A stretch of DNA of 64,000 bases from Actinomadura luteofluorescens (GCF_013409365.1 NZ_JACCBA010000001.1:2480001-2544000), one strand, 5' to 3'. Numbered from the stretch's first letter, positions 35,208 to 44,297 are shown. Notes: generated by a model from the letters alone, not told the origin. Numbers and translations are program-made.

Positions 35208-35716
35208 TTCCCGCCGCCCTGAAGGACCTTGTCGCAGGCCTGCCGCGCGGTCTCCAGGTCCGGGTCGTCACCGACCGTGTTCTTGTCGATCCGGATGCCG
35301 GGCTGGTTCGGGTCGGGGTCCGGGAACTTCTCCACGCCGTTCTTGCGCATGCACGCGGCGAACTCGCGCGCCCGCTCCTGCATCTTCGGATCGGGCGCGC
35401 CGGTGCGGTCGGCCATGGGGTTGTACTGCCGGCACGCCTCCATGGCCTTCTCCATGACGCCCTTGTCGCCCTTGGACTGGATCCGGATGCCCCCGCCGGG
35501 CTTCGGGTCCTCCATGTCGATGCCGTGCTCGCGCATGCACTGGGCGAACTTGACGCCGCGCTCCTCCGGGCTGAGCTGCTCGCCGCCCTGCTTGGCGCCG
35601 CCCTGCTTCGCGCCCCCGTTCGCCGAGGCCACGGTGTCGTCCTTGCCGTCCGAGCCGCACCCGGTCAGGGTCAGCGCCAGCGCGAGCGGCAGCACGGCCA
35701 GGATCCTCAGTCGCAT
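35204..35716 (-). CDS. Lipoprotein with duplicated Cys-containing domain
   Basis: 170 residues. The signal sequence ends in the lipobox L-T-G-C (Cys20). Two similar units follow: [12 protein letters not shown], then E-A-C-R-Q, and [12 protein letters not shown], then Q-A-C-D-K. Each has two cysteines spaced alike, so each may form its own disulfide. It is first in the operon with the adaptor, ATPase and permease. It may be the sensor or chaperone part of an envelope efflux system. The upstream gap holds response-regulator-like repeats. Confidence 0.82.
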   Translation of the reverse strand: MRLRILAVLPLALALTLTGCGSDGKDDTVASANGGAKQGGAKQGGEQLSPEERGVKFAQCMREHGIDMEDPKPGGGIRIQSKGDKGVMEKAMEACRQYNPMADRTGAPDPKMQERAREFAACMRKNGVEKFPDPDPNQPGIRIDKNTVGDDPDLETARQACDKVLQGGGK

Positions 35717-35778
35717 GTCTCCTCCTCGTTCCCGGCCGGAGCGGTTCCGGCCGGCGAGGAGCGATGCAACCCGGCGGC

Positions 35779-35813
35779 GCGTTTCCCCCGCGTTTCCGCT
35801 CCCGGGCGTTTCC
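35779..35813. promoter_or_regulatory. GCGTTTCC direct repeats (response-regulator-like box)
   Basis: GCGTTTCC occurs at 35779-35786, 35790-35797 and 35806-35813, with start spacings of 11 and 16 bp, plus an inverted GGAAAC at 35832-35837. Direct repeats at 11 bp are the usual target of OmpR-family response regulators. They lie between the divergent efflux operon and the response-regulator gene. Confidence 0.5.
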
Positions 35814-35879
35814 GGGGAGGCGTTCACTAACGGAAACGAAACACGGCCTCCGGCACCATCGGCGTTCGGAGGAGGCTTC

Positions 35880-36536
35880 ATGAGAGTGCTGGTGGCAGAG
35901 GACGAGCGGCTCCTGGCCGACGCGATCGCCGAATGGCTGCGCGACGACGCGCACGCCGTCGACCTGGCCCACGACGGCGCGTCCGCCCTGGAGCGGGTCA
36001 CGGTCAACGACTACGACGTGGTCGTGCTGGACCGCGACCTGCCCCTCGTCCACGGCGACGACGTGTGCCGCGAGATCGTCCGGGGCGGGGGCGCCGCGCG
36101 GGTCCTGATGCTCACCGCCGCCGCGGAGGTCACCGACCGCGTCGACGGGCTCGGCCTCGGCGCCGACGACTACCTGACCAAGCCGTTCGCGTTCCCCGAG
36201 CTCGCCGCCCGCGTGCACGCGCTCGGCCGCCGCTGCCGCCCGGCCGCGCCGCCGACGCTGCACCGCGCCGGGATCACCCTGGACCCGGCGCGCCGCGAGG
36301 TGTTCCGGGACGGCCGCTACGTGCCGCTCGCGCGCAAGGAGTTCGCCGTCCTCGCCGAGCTGCTGCGCGCCGAGGGAGCCGTCGTGTCCGCCGAGCAGCT
36401 CCTGGAGAAGGTGTGGGACGAGCACGCCGACCCGTTCACCGGCGCCGTCCGCCTGACCGTCCTCAAGCTGCGCCGCAAGCTCGCCGACCCGCCCGTCGTC
36501 GAGACCGTCAAAGGAGCGGGGTACCGGATCCCATGA
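35880..36536 (+). CDS. OmpR-family response regulator
   Basis: 218 residues from ATG 35880 behind GGAGGAGG. The receiver domain has D-E-R near residue 8, the phospho-acceptor Asp in V-V-V-L-D-R-D-L-P (about residue 51), T in L-M-L-T-A-A and K in L-T-K-P-F. The C-terminal winged helix reads L-A-R-K-E-F-A-V-L-A-E-L-L and K-G-A-G-Y-R-I. Coupled to the kinase by ATGA. It is divergent from the MacB-like efflux genes, which it likely controls through the repeats at 35779-35813. Confidence 0.92.
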   Translation: MRVLVAEDERLLADAIAEWLRDDAHAVDLAHDGASALERVTVNDYDVVVLDRDLPLVHGDDVCREIVRGGGAARVLMLTAAAEVTDRVDGLGLGADDYLTKPFAFPELAARVHALGRRCRPAAPPTLHRAGITLDPARREVFRDGRYVPLARKEFAVLAELLRAEGAVVSAEQLLEKVWDEHADPFTGAVRLTVLKLRRKLADPPVVETVKGAGYRIP

Positions 36537-37768
36537 GGTTGTCGCTGCGCGCCCGGCTCACCCTCACCTACGGCGGCCTGTTCCTCGCCGCCGGGGTGGT
36601 GCTGCTCGGCGCGACCTACGCCCTGTTCGACCAGCAGCTCTCGCGGTCCGGGCCGAAAGTGCTGGCCACCCGGCTGACCCCGGCCCCCGGCACCGCGCCG
36701 CCGGCCGGGGTCTCGCAGGAGGCGGCGCAGGCGAGGGTGATGGCCGACACCGACCGCTGGATACGCGACCAGCGCGAGGAGCTGCACGACGCCGCCGTCA
36801 CCTCCCTGGTCACCCAGGGGTCGATCGCGCTGCTGGTCGTCGGGGGCGCCGCGGCGGGCTTCGGCTGGCTGATCGCGGGCCAGGTCCTGTCGCCGCTGCA
36901 CCGCGTCACCGAGACGGCCCGCCGCATCGCCGGCTCGCCCGCCGCCGACCGGGGCCTGCACGAGCGCATCGCGCTGCGGGGCCCCCGCGACGAGGTCAAG
37001 GAGCTCGCCGACACCTTCGACACGATGGTCGAGCGCCTCGACCGCTCCTTCGACGGCCAGCGCCGCTTCGTCGCGAACGCCTCCCACGAGCTGCGCACCC
37101 CGCTCACCCTCGGCCGCGCGCTGGTGGAGGTGGCGATGCACCGCGAGTCGGCGTCCCCGGACGTCCGGCAGCTCGGCGAGACCCTCCTGCAGATCAACGC
37201 GCGGCACGAGCGCCTCATCACCGGCCTGCTCCTGCTCGCCCGCTCGGAGAACGAGATCACCACCCGGGCGCCGGTGGACCTCGCGGACGTCGTCGCCCAC
37301 GTCACCGCGCAGACGGCGCTCGAAGCCGACGGCTCCGGCATCACCGTCGAGACCGACACCGCCGAGGCCATGACGGCGGGCGACGCGCTCCTGCTGGAAC
37401 GCGTCGTGCAGAACCTGCTGGAGAACGGGCTACGGCACAACACCGGCTCCGGGTGGGTGTCCCTGTCCTGCCGCACCGAGGGCGGCCGCGCCGTGCTGGA
37501 GGTCGCCAACTCCGGCCCCGCCGTCCCGCCCTACGAGATCCCGGCCCTCTTCGAGCCCTTCCGCCGCCTCGACGGCGACCGCCTCGTCACCGCCAAGGGC
37601 GCCGGTCTCGGCCTCTCCATCGTCCAGTCCATCGTCCGCGCCCACAACGGCACCGTGACCGCCGCCCCCCGCCGGGAAGGCGGCCTCACCGTCACCGTCG
37701 CCCTCCCCTCCGCGGACCCGGACCCCGAGACCGAACCCCGCCACGCCCCGCACGCCGCCCGCGCCTAA
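36533..37768 (+). CDS. Membrane sensor histidine kinase
   Basis: 411 residues. Two membrane helices (L-T-L-T-Y-G-G-L-F-L-A-A-G-V-V-L-L-G, and near residues 90-115) flank a short extracytoplasmic part. A HAMP domain is followed by the H-box V-A-N-A-S-H-E-L-R-T-P-L-T-L. The N-box L-E-N-G-L-R-H-N and G-box G-A-G-L-G-L-S-I are intact. The short sensor loop suggests intramembrane sensing of envelope stress or drugs, as in BceS/LiaS systems. Forms a pair with the regulator above. Confidence 0.92.
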   Translation: MRLSLRARLTLTYGGLFLAAGVVLLGATYALFDQQLSRSGPKVLATRLTPAPGTAPPAGVSQEAAQARVMADTDRWIRDQREELHDAAVTSLVTQGSIALLVVGGAAAGFGWLIAGQVLSPLHRVTETARRIAGSPAADRGLHERIALRGPRDEVKELADTFDTMVERLDRSFDGQRRFVANASHELRTPLTLGRALVEVAMHRESASPDVRQLGETLLQINARHERLITGLLLLARSENEITTRAPVDLADVVAHVTAQTALEADGSGITVETDTAEAMTAGDALLLERVVQNLLENGLRHNTGSGWVSLSCRTEGGRAVLEVANSGPAVPPYEIPALFEPFRRLDGDRLVTAKGAGLGLSIVQSIVRAHNGTVTAAPRREGGLTVTVALPSADPDPETEPRHAPHAARA

Positions 37769-37984
37769 GCCCGCTTCCGGGGAGAAAGCCGAGTTCATCC
37801 GGGCCATAGCGGTTTGTTATGTGCTGCTGGCATTACCCGGTTCAGAGCGCGAATGAGACTTTTATCGCGTTCCTCCGGCCTCTCGCGGCCTCCCCGCCCG
37901 GACTCTCCCCCGGCACCGGACGGGAATCGCTCCGCTCCCTCGCGAGAGGCGGTACTGCCTCGCCGGGAGAAAAGGCGGAAGTGC

Positions 37985-38557
37985 ATGAGAACGCGTACCC
38001 GACCCGCCCGGGCACGCCGGCGGCTCGCCGCCGGACTCGCCGGGGTGGCGGCGGCCACCCTCGCGGCGTCCACCGGCACCGCCTCGGCGCAGGACCTGCC
38101 GATCACGCAGCAGGTGCAGCAGCAGGACCAGTGGTGCTGGGTCGCCAGCGGCCTGACGATCGCCAAGTTCTTCGGCAAGGGCAACGTCAGCCAGAACGAC
38201 TTCTGCGCCCTCGGGCGCGGCTACCCGCGCGGCAGCTCCTGCCCCAACCAGGCCGGCTACCTGGAGTACGACCAGCGCGCGTTCCAGGCGCTCGGCGTTT
38301 CCCCCGGCCAGGTCAGCGGCCCCCTGTCGTCCCAGGCGGTCACGACCGAGATCAACGGTCAGCGGCCGATCCTCACCGGCATCTACTGGACGGCCGGCGG
38401 CGGCCACGCGCAGGTCATCTACGGCTACTCCGGCCAGACGGTCTCCTACGGCGACCCGTGGCCCTCCAGCCCCCGGTACGGGGAGATGGCGTACAGCAGC
38501 TACGTCAGCAACTACCAGTTCCGCTGGGGCCAGGCCCTGTCCAGGATCGGAGGCTGA
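37985..38557 (+). CDS. Secreted papain-like (C39/AvrRpt2-type) cysteine protease
   Basis: 190 residues. Signal peptide to about residue 35 (T-A-S-A). The active-site motif Q-W-C-W-V-A-S has Cys51. His141 is in G-G-G-H-A-Q-V-I-Y-G-Y and Asp157 in Y-G-D-P-W-P, the C-H-D triad of this fold. ATG 37985 follows a GGCGGAAG site. The gene is followed after one base by a gene for a membrane-anchored secreted protein, likely its partner or inhibitor. A C-terminal-processing or self-cleaving role is possible; the substrate is unknown. Confidence 0.82.
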   Translation: MRTRTRPARARRRLAAGLAGVAAATLAASTGTASAQDLPITQQVQQQDQWCWVASGLTIAKFFGKGNVSQNDFCALGRGYPRGSSCPNQAGYLEYDQRAFQALGVSPGQVSGPLSSQAVTTEINGQRPILTGIYWTAGGGHAQVIYGYSGQTVSYGDPWPSSPRYGEMAYSSYVSNYQFRWGQALSRIGG

Positions 38558-38558
38558 C

Positions 38559-39353
38559 ATGCGCACGACTGCGAGACTCGCGGCCGGGTCCCTGATCGCG
38601 GGGACCGTCCTGATGGGCGGCACCGCGGCGCTGGCCGCCGGGCCGTCCTCCGACGAGGCCGCCGCCGCGAAGGCCGCCGCGTCGCCCGCCGCCCGGCAGC
38701 GGCTCGGCGCGTTCTTCGTCCACCTCGACCAGCACCAGCGCGGGCAGCTGGTGACCCGGGCCGTGCCGAAGGCCGCCGCGCAGGCGAAGGCCCCGCGCCT
38801 GGAAGGGTCCGTCCAGCGGGTCTACTCGCTGAACCCGGCGTTCGTGAAGGGCGACGGCGGCGCACCCGTCGCGACCTTCGCCTACATGGCCGTCGGCGCG
38901 GCGTCGGCGAGCGGGCAGCACGCGACGGTGTGGCTGACCCGGTCCGGCGCGGGCTGGCAGGTCATGAACGTCATCTCCGGGACGGAGGAGGCGGTCTACC
39001 CGGCGCGGGCCCAGGGCGGGACGGTGTTCACCGAGCCGCAGATCCACGCGTGGTACCGGCTGAAGGACGGCCGGGTCACCGCGCTCAACGACACCGCCGC
39101 GTCGTCGGTCGGCAGGACCGGCGTCACGGTGGCGGCGTACCGGAGGCTCGTGCGCTCCCGGTACGCCGACAAACTCCCGGGCACCGCCTACCAGCGGTCC
39201 GGGAAGCTCGGCGGCTTCTCGCCCGCGACCGGCGTCAGCGATCCGGCGCCGGACAGGGGCCCGGCGCCCGCTCTGCTGGCACTGGGCGCGGGCGGTGCGG
39301 TGACCGCCGCGGGCGTCGCACTCGTGCGGCGCCGCCGCCAGGGCAGCTACTAG
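38559..39353 (+). CDS. Secreted protein with C-terminal membrane anchor, partner of the papain-like protease
   Basis: 264 residues. N-terminal signal peptide (G-S-L-I-A-G-T-V-L-M-G-G-T-A-A-L-A-A), a soluble domain with V-Q-R-V-Y-S-L-N-P and W-L-T-R-S-G-A-G-W-Q-V, then a C-terminal helix (P-A-L-L-A-L-G-A-G-G-A-V-T-A-A-G-V-A-L-V) ending in R-R-R-R-Q-G-S-Y. That layout is type I with the bulk outside the cell. The ATG lies 1 bp after the protease stop. Its stop overlaps that of the convergent LysR gene (CTAG). Not recognised as a known family. Confidence 0.7.
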   Translation: MRTTARLAAGSLIAGTVLMGGTAALAAGPSSDEAAAAKAAASPAARQRLGAFFVHLDQHQRGQLVTRAVPKAAAQAKAPRLEGSVQRVYSLNPAFVKGDGGAPVATFAYMAVGAASASGQHATVWLTRSGAGWQVMNVISGTEEAVYPARAQGGTVFTEPQIHAWYRLKDGRVTALNDTAASSVGRTGVTVAAYRRLVRSRYADKLPGTAYQRSGKLGGFSPATGVSDPAPDRGPAPALLALGAGGAVTAAGVALVRRRRQGSY

Positions 39354-40405
39354 CCGCCCTCCCCCGGGTTCCGGGAACCGCCCCCCTCCCCGGGACCCGT
39401 GCCGGCGCCCGTCCCCGCGTCCGCCGCCGGGCCCGCGGGGACGGGCAGCGCCGGGTGCGCCTCGGGATGCTCGTCCCACCAGTCGCCGTAGACGCGCTGG
39501 GCCCGGACGAGGTCGAGGTAGACGGCGTCGAAGACGCCGCGCAGCCGGGCCGCCGCCCGCTCGGCCCCGGGTCGCCACATCAGGACGACCCGCTGGCCGA
39601 GCGGGTCGCCGGTGATCCGGCGGAACGCGACCCCCTCGCGGGGGGCCGCGGTCGGCTGGTAGATGCCGACGGCGCGCCCGGACCGGATGAGCGAGGCCGA
39701 GATCTGCCAGTCCGTCGCCCAGTACCTGACCCGCGGCTGGAACCCGGCCTCGGCGCACACGCCGCGCAGGTAGGCGGGCCAGGGGCCGTCGTCGAGCGGG
39801 TCGTCGATCCAGTCGTGGTCGGCGAGATCGGCCAGGTCGACGGTCGCGCCGGCGGCGAGGGGGCTGGAGCAGGACATCCCGACGAGGGCCGGCTCGCACT
39901 CGACGAGCACGAACCGCTCCAGGCCGTCGTGCGGCCGCGGCGGATGGTCGACGGGCTCCTGGAACAGCCCGATGTCGAGGGTGCCGGAGCCGAGCAGCGC
40001 GGGGATGCGCCCGCCGCCGGGGTCGACGCGCAGGTGCAGCCGCGCCTCCGGGGACAGCGAGCCGAGATGGTCGCTGAGCCGCGTGAGCGCCGGGCACGCC
40101 TGCACCCCGACCCGCAGCAGCGGCATGGCGGCCGGTTCGCGGAGCCGGTTCGCGAGCGCGGCGTTCAGGTCGTCGATGCTGGCCAGCGCGGCCCGCGCGC
40201 GGGTGGCGACCTCGGCGCCGACCGGCGTCGGCGTGACGCCCTCCGGGGAGCGGACGAACAGCTGCACGCCGAGGTGGCCCTCGACCCGGCGCAGCATGGT
40301 GCTGACGGCGGGCTGGGTCAGGCCGAGCCGCGCGGCGGCCTTGCTGATGCTGCCGGTCGCGGCGATCGCCTCGATCATCCTGAGGTGGTGGGGGCCGAGG
40401 TCCAC
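39350..40405 (-). CDS. LysR-family transcriptional regulator
   Basis: 351 residues. GTG 40405 (V-D-L-G-P-H-H-L-R-M) has AGGAG 7 bp upstream, so I prefer it to the TTG at 40480. The N-terminal helix-turn-helix is G-S-I-S-K-A-A-A-R-L-G-L-T-Q-P-A-V-S. A periplasmic-binding-like effector domain follows (L-R-V-G-V-Q-A, D-I-G-L-F-Q-E). The C-terminus has a Pro/Gly-rich tail. Its target is not clear; the nearest genes are convergent or in the same direction. Confidence 0.88.
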   Translation of the reverse strand: MDLGPHHLRMIEAIAATGSISKAAARLGLTQPAVSTMLRRVEGHLGVQLFVRSPEGVTPTPVGAEVATRARAALASIDDLNAALANRLREPAAMPLLRVGVQACPALTRLSDHLGSLSPEARLHLRVDPGGGRIPALLGSGTLDIGLFQEPVDHPPRPHDGLERFVLVECEPALVGMSCSSPLAAGATVDLADLADHDWIDDPLDDGPWPAYLRGVCAEAGFQPRVRYWATDWQISASLIRSGRAVGIYQPTAAPREGVAFRRITGDPLGQRVVLMWRPGAERAAARLRGVFDAVYLDLVRAQRVYGDWWDEHPEAHPALPVPAGPAADAGTGAGTGPGEGGGSRNPGEGG

Positions 40406-40513
40406 GGAAGCGCTCCTGACCGTCTGTACGCCCCGTCCGGTGAATTCAGCCGCATCGTAACCCGGTATCGGTCCGGGCAAAGTGGAAATCCGTGCCAGAG
40501 CGCCCGGACCACG

Positions 40514-41425
40514 TCACCGGGCGGCGCCGTGCCGCCGCAGCTCGCGCGGGCTGACGCCGAACCGCTGCCGGAACGCGTGGCTGAGCGCGCTGGCCGAGGA
40601 GAACCCGGTGGCGTGCGCGAGGTCGGTGATGGTGACGTGCCGGTCGAGGGGGTTGCGCAGCCGGTCGCGGACGAGCCGGAGCCGCTCCTCGCGGATCAGC
40701 TCGCGGGGGGTGGTCCCGGCGCGCTGCAGCGCGAGCTGCACCTGCCGCAGCGACCAGCCGAGGTCCTGCGCCATCGCGGCGCCGGTGAGCCCGGGGTCGG
40801 TGGCGTGCTCGCGGACGTAGCGGCGCACGACCGCCTCCACCTCGGCGAGGTGGCCGGGCGCGGGCGGGCGCTCCTGCCCGGCGAGCAGCAGGCACAGCAG
40901 CTCGGTGATCCGCTCGCAGGCGGCGTCGAACTGCGGCTCGCTGAGGCTGCGCCGCTCCTCGCCGACGGCCCGCACCATGTCGGCGACGACGCGGCCGAGG
41001 CCCGCGGACAGGTCCAGGCCGGTCACCGGGAGGGCGGGGCCGCCCAGCCGGCCGTCCATCTCGCGGGCCGGGATCGTCATGACCAGCGCGCGGGCCGGGC
41101 TCGGCTGGACGACCCGGAACGGCGCCGCGGGCGCGATGAGGCCGCCCGTGCCGGGGCGCAGCCGCGCCTCGCGGCCGTCCTGCACCATGAGCATCTCGCC
41201 GTGCAGCGGGAGCAGGAACCGGTAGCCGCGGTCGCGGCGCGCCTGCCCGGGGGTGCGGACGAACTCCGCCCGGTCCGACAGGTACAGCACGAGCCGGTAC
41301 TCGGCGCCGCGCGGTCCGGACGGCCCGCCGAGCACGTCGTCCAACGCAGGCCCCTCCGCCCCCCGCCCTAGATCACTTGCGGGCGAGCGTAGTAGATCAC
41401 CGTCCGACGAATCAGCCGAATCCAT
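40514..41425 (-). CDS. AraC-family transcriptional regulator
   Basis: 303 residues from ATG 41425. The N-terminal AraC-binding-like domain (A-E-Y-R-L-V-L-Y-L-S, R-F-L-L-P-L-H-G-E-M-L-M-V) is followed by two helix-turn-helix motifs: A-M-A-Q-D-L-G-W-S-L-R-Q-V-Q, and I-T-D-L-A-H-A-T-G-F-S-S-A-S-A-L-S-H-A-F-R-Q-R. It is divergent from the conservon. The ligand is unknown. An upstream frame to 41500 is possible but unsupported by a ribosome site. Confidence 0.85.
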   Translation of the reverse strand: MDSADSSDGDLLRSPASDLGRGAEGPALDDVLGGPSGPRGAEYRLVLYLSDRAEFVRTPGQARRDRGYRFLLPLHGEMLMVQDGREARLRPGTGGLIAPAAPFRVVQPSPARALVMTIPAREMDGRLGGPALPVTGLDLSAGLGRVVADMVRAVGEERRSLSEPQFDAACERITELLCLLLAGQERPPAPGHLAEVEAVVRRYVREHATDPGLTGAAMAQDLGWSLRQVQLALQRAGTTPRELIREERLRLVRDRLRNPLDRHVTITDLAHATGFSSASALSHAFRQRFGVSPRELRRHGAAR

Positions 41426-41640
41426 CGGAAAGTAACGTGATTCAGACGGTGGGTGATCTTGCGATGCGCCCGGTGGCAACTTCTCTGCGCGCGGGCACAA
41501 GCGCGCTCCCGCTCACCCGTCCTACGGTGCCGAAACTGCGGCGTATCCGCGCCGTCCCCACCAGCCATGAGGCGGTCCGCCGGGTGTCGCCGACACCGGC
41601 CCGGCCCACCTCGCCCGAAGACCCCTGCACCGAGGATCTG

Positions 41641-42939
41641 ATGGAGCCATTCCTCTTGGCGGCGCTCGTCGTCGTGGCGGGCGCCCTCCTGGCACGCCAG
41701 CGGCGGGAGACGGCCGACCTCCGCGCGCAGAACGCCGTCCTGGCCCGCGGGCTCGACCTGCGCGAGAGGGAGCTGCGGCACCTCGCGGACGTCCGGCTGC
41801 CCGAGCTCATGGAGTCCCTGCACAACCCCGGCGTGCGCGTCACCGGCCCGCTGCACGACCTGGACCGCGAGGCGCCCGCCTTCGGGCAGGCGATGCGGAC
41901 CGTCACCGAGCTGTTCGCGGGATCCGCCGCGCGCGTCCGGGAACGGGCCGACCTCTCGGCCAAGTCGACGCTGCGCGCGATGATGCGCGCCGTGCAGAGC
42001 CTCGCCAACGAGCAGCAGCTCGCCATCTCCGACATGCAGGAGCGCCATGACGACCCGGACGTGCTGGAGGGCCTGCTCCGCGTCGACCACATGAACGCCC
42101 AGCTCGGACGGCGCGCCCAGGCCACCGCCGTGCTGTGCGGGTCGTGGCCGGGGCAGCAGCGCTCGGCGTCGTCGATGAGCGACGTGGTGCGCGGCGCGAC
42201 CTCCCGCATCCGCGACTACCTGCGGGTCAACATGCAGGGGCCGGTGAACGCCGCGGTGACCAGCCGGGCCGTGGAACCGATCGTGCTGACCCTGGCCGAG
42301 CTGCTGGACAACGCGGCACGGCACTCGCGCCCCGACACCACCGTCGAGGTCAACTTCCAGTCCACGCACAACGGCGTCGCCATCATGATCGACGACGCCG
42401 GGGTCGCGATGGACGCCGAGGAGCTCCAGCGCGCCGCCGACCTGCTGTCCGGCGACGCCTCCGTCGACATCCACCGGCTCGGCGACCCGCCCCGCGTCGG
42501 GTTCGCGGTGGCCGGCGTCCTCGCCGCGCGGTACGGCTTCCGGGTGTCGGTCGACACCCGCTCCCCCTACGGCGGCGTGCGCGCCGTCGTGTTCGTACCG
42601 TCGACGCTGCTCACCGACGTTCCGGGCGAGCGTGCGCCCGAACCGTCCGCCGCGTCCGGCCCGGTCGCGGAGAGCCCCGCGCCCGCCGCCCTGACCGACC
42701 TCCCCGCCACCCCGGGCGGCCTTCCGAAACGCACCCGCGTCGCGGTCGCCGAACGTCCCACCGGGGAACACGAGCCGCCCGCCGAGCCGGACGCGGGGGC
42801 GCAGCCGCCGCCGCTCAGGCCGGCCCGGGAGACCGCCGCGGGCCTCGGCGCCTGGCAGCGCGGGACGCGGTCCGGCCGCGCCGCGACGCCGTCCGACGGC
42901 GAGGGCCCCGGTATCGAGAGCAAGGACCTGCGGCCATGA
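41641..42939 (+). CDS. cvnA: Conservon ATP-binding sensor protein (CvnA)
   Basis: 432 residues from ATG 41641 (M-E-P-F-L-L-A-A-L-V-V-V-A-G). An N-terminal membrane helix is followed by a nitrate/sulphate-sensor-like helical region and a GHKL ATPase domain with the N-box L-A-E-L-L-D-N-A-A-R-H-S and G-box D-D-A-G-V-A-M. I do not see a canonical phosphorylated histidine box, as in other CvnA. A disordered Pro-rich tail ends the protein. Coupled to cvnB by ATGA. CvnA anchors a membrane signalling complex with B, C and D. Confidence 0.88.
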   Translation: MEPFLLAALVVVAGALLARQRRETADLRAQNAVLARGLDLRERELRHLADVRLPELMESLHNPGVRVTGPLHDLDREAPAFGQAMRTVTELFAGSAARVRERADLSAKSTLRAMMRAVQSLANEQQLAISDMQERHDDPDVLEGLLRVDHMNAQLGRRAQATAVLCGSWPGQQRSASSMSDVVRGATSRIRDYLRVNMQGPVNAAVTSRAVEPIVLTLAELLDNAARHSRPDTTVEVNFQSTHNGVAIMIDDAGVAMDAEELQRAADLLSGDASVDIHRLGDPPRVGFAVAGVLAARYGFRVSVDTRSPYGGVRAVVFVPSTLLTDVPGERAPEPSAASGPVAESPAPAALTDLPATPGGLPKRTRVAVAERPTGEHEPPAEPDAGAQPPPLRPARETAAGLGAWQRGTRSGRAATPSDGEGPGIESKDLRP

Positions 42940-43370
42940 ACGAGGGATGGAACGGCGCGATGGACGACGGTACGAACCGGCTCGGCTGGATGCTGGACGA
43001 CGCGCTGCGGATGCCGGAGACCCGCTACGCGATCCTGCTGTCGGCCGACGGGCTGCTCATGGCGCACTCCGAGCGCATCAACGTGGACGAGGCGGAACGG
43101 CAGGCCGCGGGCATGGCGGGCCTGCAGTCGCTCGCCCGCAGCACCGCCGAGTTCTGCGGGGACGCCGGCACGACCTGGCGGCAGACCGTGAACGAGTTCG
43201 ACGACGGGTACGTCTTCCTCGTCGCCGCCGGCCCCGGCGCCTACCTGGCGGTGTCGGCGACGCAGCACGTCGACATGGAGACCGTGTCGTTCCGGCTCCA
43301 GGAGCTCGTGCAGCGGCTGGGCAAGGAGTTGACCACCCCGCCGCGGCCGGGCGCGGGCCGTCCCGCATGA
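42936..43370 (+). CDS. cvnB: Roadblock/LC7-domain protein (CvnB)
   Basis: 144 residues with the Roadblock/LC7 fold (Y-A-I-L-L-S-A-D-G-L-L-M-A-H, V-F-L-V-A-A-G-P-G-A-Y-L-A-V). ATGA overlaps cvnA. In conservons this protein acts with the GTPase CvnD, probably as a regulator of nucleotide state. MglB is the related type. Confidence 0.9.
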   Translation: MNEGWNGAMDDGTNRLGWMLDDALRMPETRYAILLSADGLLMAHSERINVDEAERQAAGMAGLQSLARSTAEFCGDAGTTWRQTVNEFDDGYVFLVAAGPGAYLAVSATQHVDMETVSFRLQELVQRLGKELTTPPRPGAGRPA

Positions 43371-43723
43371 CCCCGCGCCGCAGCAGGAGGGCGCTGGTCC
43401 GCCCGCACGTCGTCACCGGCGGGCGGGCCCACCCCACCCGCAACGTGTTCGACCTCGTCACCCTCGTGACCGCGACCGGCGACCTGCCGCGCACCGGCCT
43501 GTCCCCGGAGAAGCTCCGCATCGTCGAGCTGTGCCGCGGCGGCGCGCTGTCGGTCGTCGAGATCTCCGGTCACCTGAGCCTGCCCGTCGGGCTCACCAAG
43601 GTGCTGCTGTCCGACCTCGTCGACAGCGGCCACCTCGCCACCCGGGCCGCCGCGCCCGCCGCCCAGCAGTCCAAGGCCCGGCTCCTACAGGAGGTGCTCG
43701 ATGGACTCCGCGCTCGCCTCTGA
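43367..43723 (+). CDS. cvnC: DUF742 protein (CvnC)
   Basis: 118 residues. ATG 43367 overlaps the cvnB TGA. The DUF742 core is F-D-L-V-T-L-V-T and L-R-I-V-E-L-C-R-G-G-A-L-S-V-V-E-I-S-G-H, with a winged-helix-like helical part. Second-to-last partner of the conservon signalling set. The 3' end overlaps the cvnD start by 23 bp. Confidence 0.9.
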   Translation: MTPRRSRRALVRPHVVTGGRAHPTRNVFDLVTLVTATGDLPRTGLSPEKLRIVELCRGGALSVVEISGHLSLPVGLTKVLLSDLVDSGHLATRAAAPAAQQSKARLLQEVLDGLRARL

Positions 43724-44297
43724 CACCCCCTACCTGCGCGAGAGCGTCCGGACCGCCGTCAAGATCCTCATCGTGGGGCACTTCGCGGTCGGCAAGACCA
43801 CCTACGTCGGGACGCTCTCGGAGATCCGCCCGCTGCGCACCGAGGAGCGGATGACGCAGGCCGGGGCGTCCGTGGACGACCTCGCCGGCATCAAGGACAA
43901 GACGACCACGACCGTCGCGATGGACTTCGGCCGCCTCACCCTCAGCGACGACCTCGTGCTGTACCTGTTCGGGGCGCCGGGGCAGCAGCGCTTCACCCGG
44001 CTGTGGGACGACCTCGCGCGCGGCGCCCTCGGCGCGCTGATCCTGGTCGACACCGCCCGCCTCCAGGAGTCGTTCGCCGTCATGGACATCGTGGAGAAGC
44101 AGGGCCTGCCGTACGCGGTCGCCGTCAACCACTTCGAGGGCGCGCCGCGGTTCCCCGAGGCGGAGGTGCGCGAGGCCCTCGACCTCGCGGCGTCGACCCC
44201 GCTCGTCAGCTGCGACGCCCGCGACCGCGTCTCCTCCACCGAGGCGCTCATCTCGCTCGTCGACCACCTCCTCACCCTGGACGGGGAGCAGCCATGA
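43701..44297 (+). CDS. cvnD: Small GTPase of the conservon (CvnD)
   Basis: 198 residues. P-loop G-H-F-A-V-G-K-T-T at about residue 26, switch-like T-T-T-T-V-A-M-D-F-G, G3-like F-G-A-P-G-Q-Q-R-F and a diverged G4 V-N-H-F-E-G (no NKxD). MglA-like. It is cytoplasmic and likely signals with CvnA-C. ATG 43701 lies within cvnC and the stop overlaps the P450 start. Confidence 0.9.
   Translation: MDSALASDTPYLRESVRTAVKILIVGHFAVGKTTYVGTLSEIRPLRTEERMTQAGASVDDLAGIKDKTTTTVAMDFGRLTLSDDLVLYLFGAPGQQRFTRLWDDLARGALGALILVDTARLQESFAVMDIVEKQGLPYAVAVNHFEGAPRFPEAEVREALDLAASTPLVSCDARDRVSSTEALISLVDHLLTLDGEQP

Noticed and set aside
33352..35271. 639-residue frame covering adaptor and ATPase
   Set aside because: The ATPase starts at ATG 34086 with ATGA coupling; the rest is an out-of-frame read of the adaptor.
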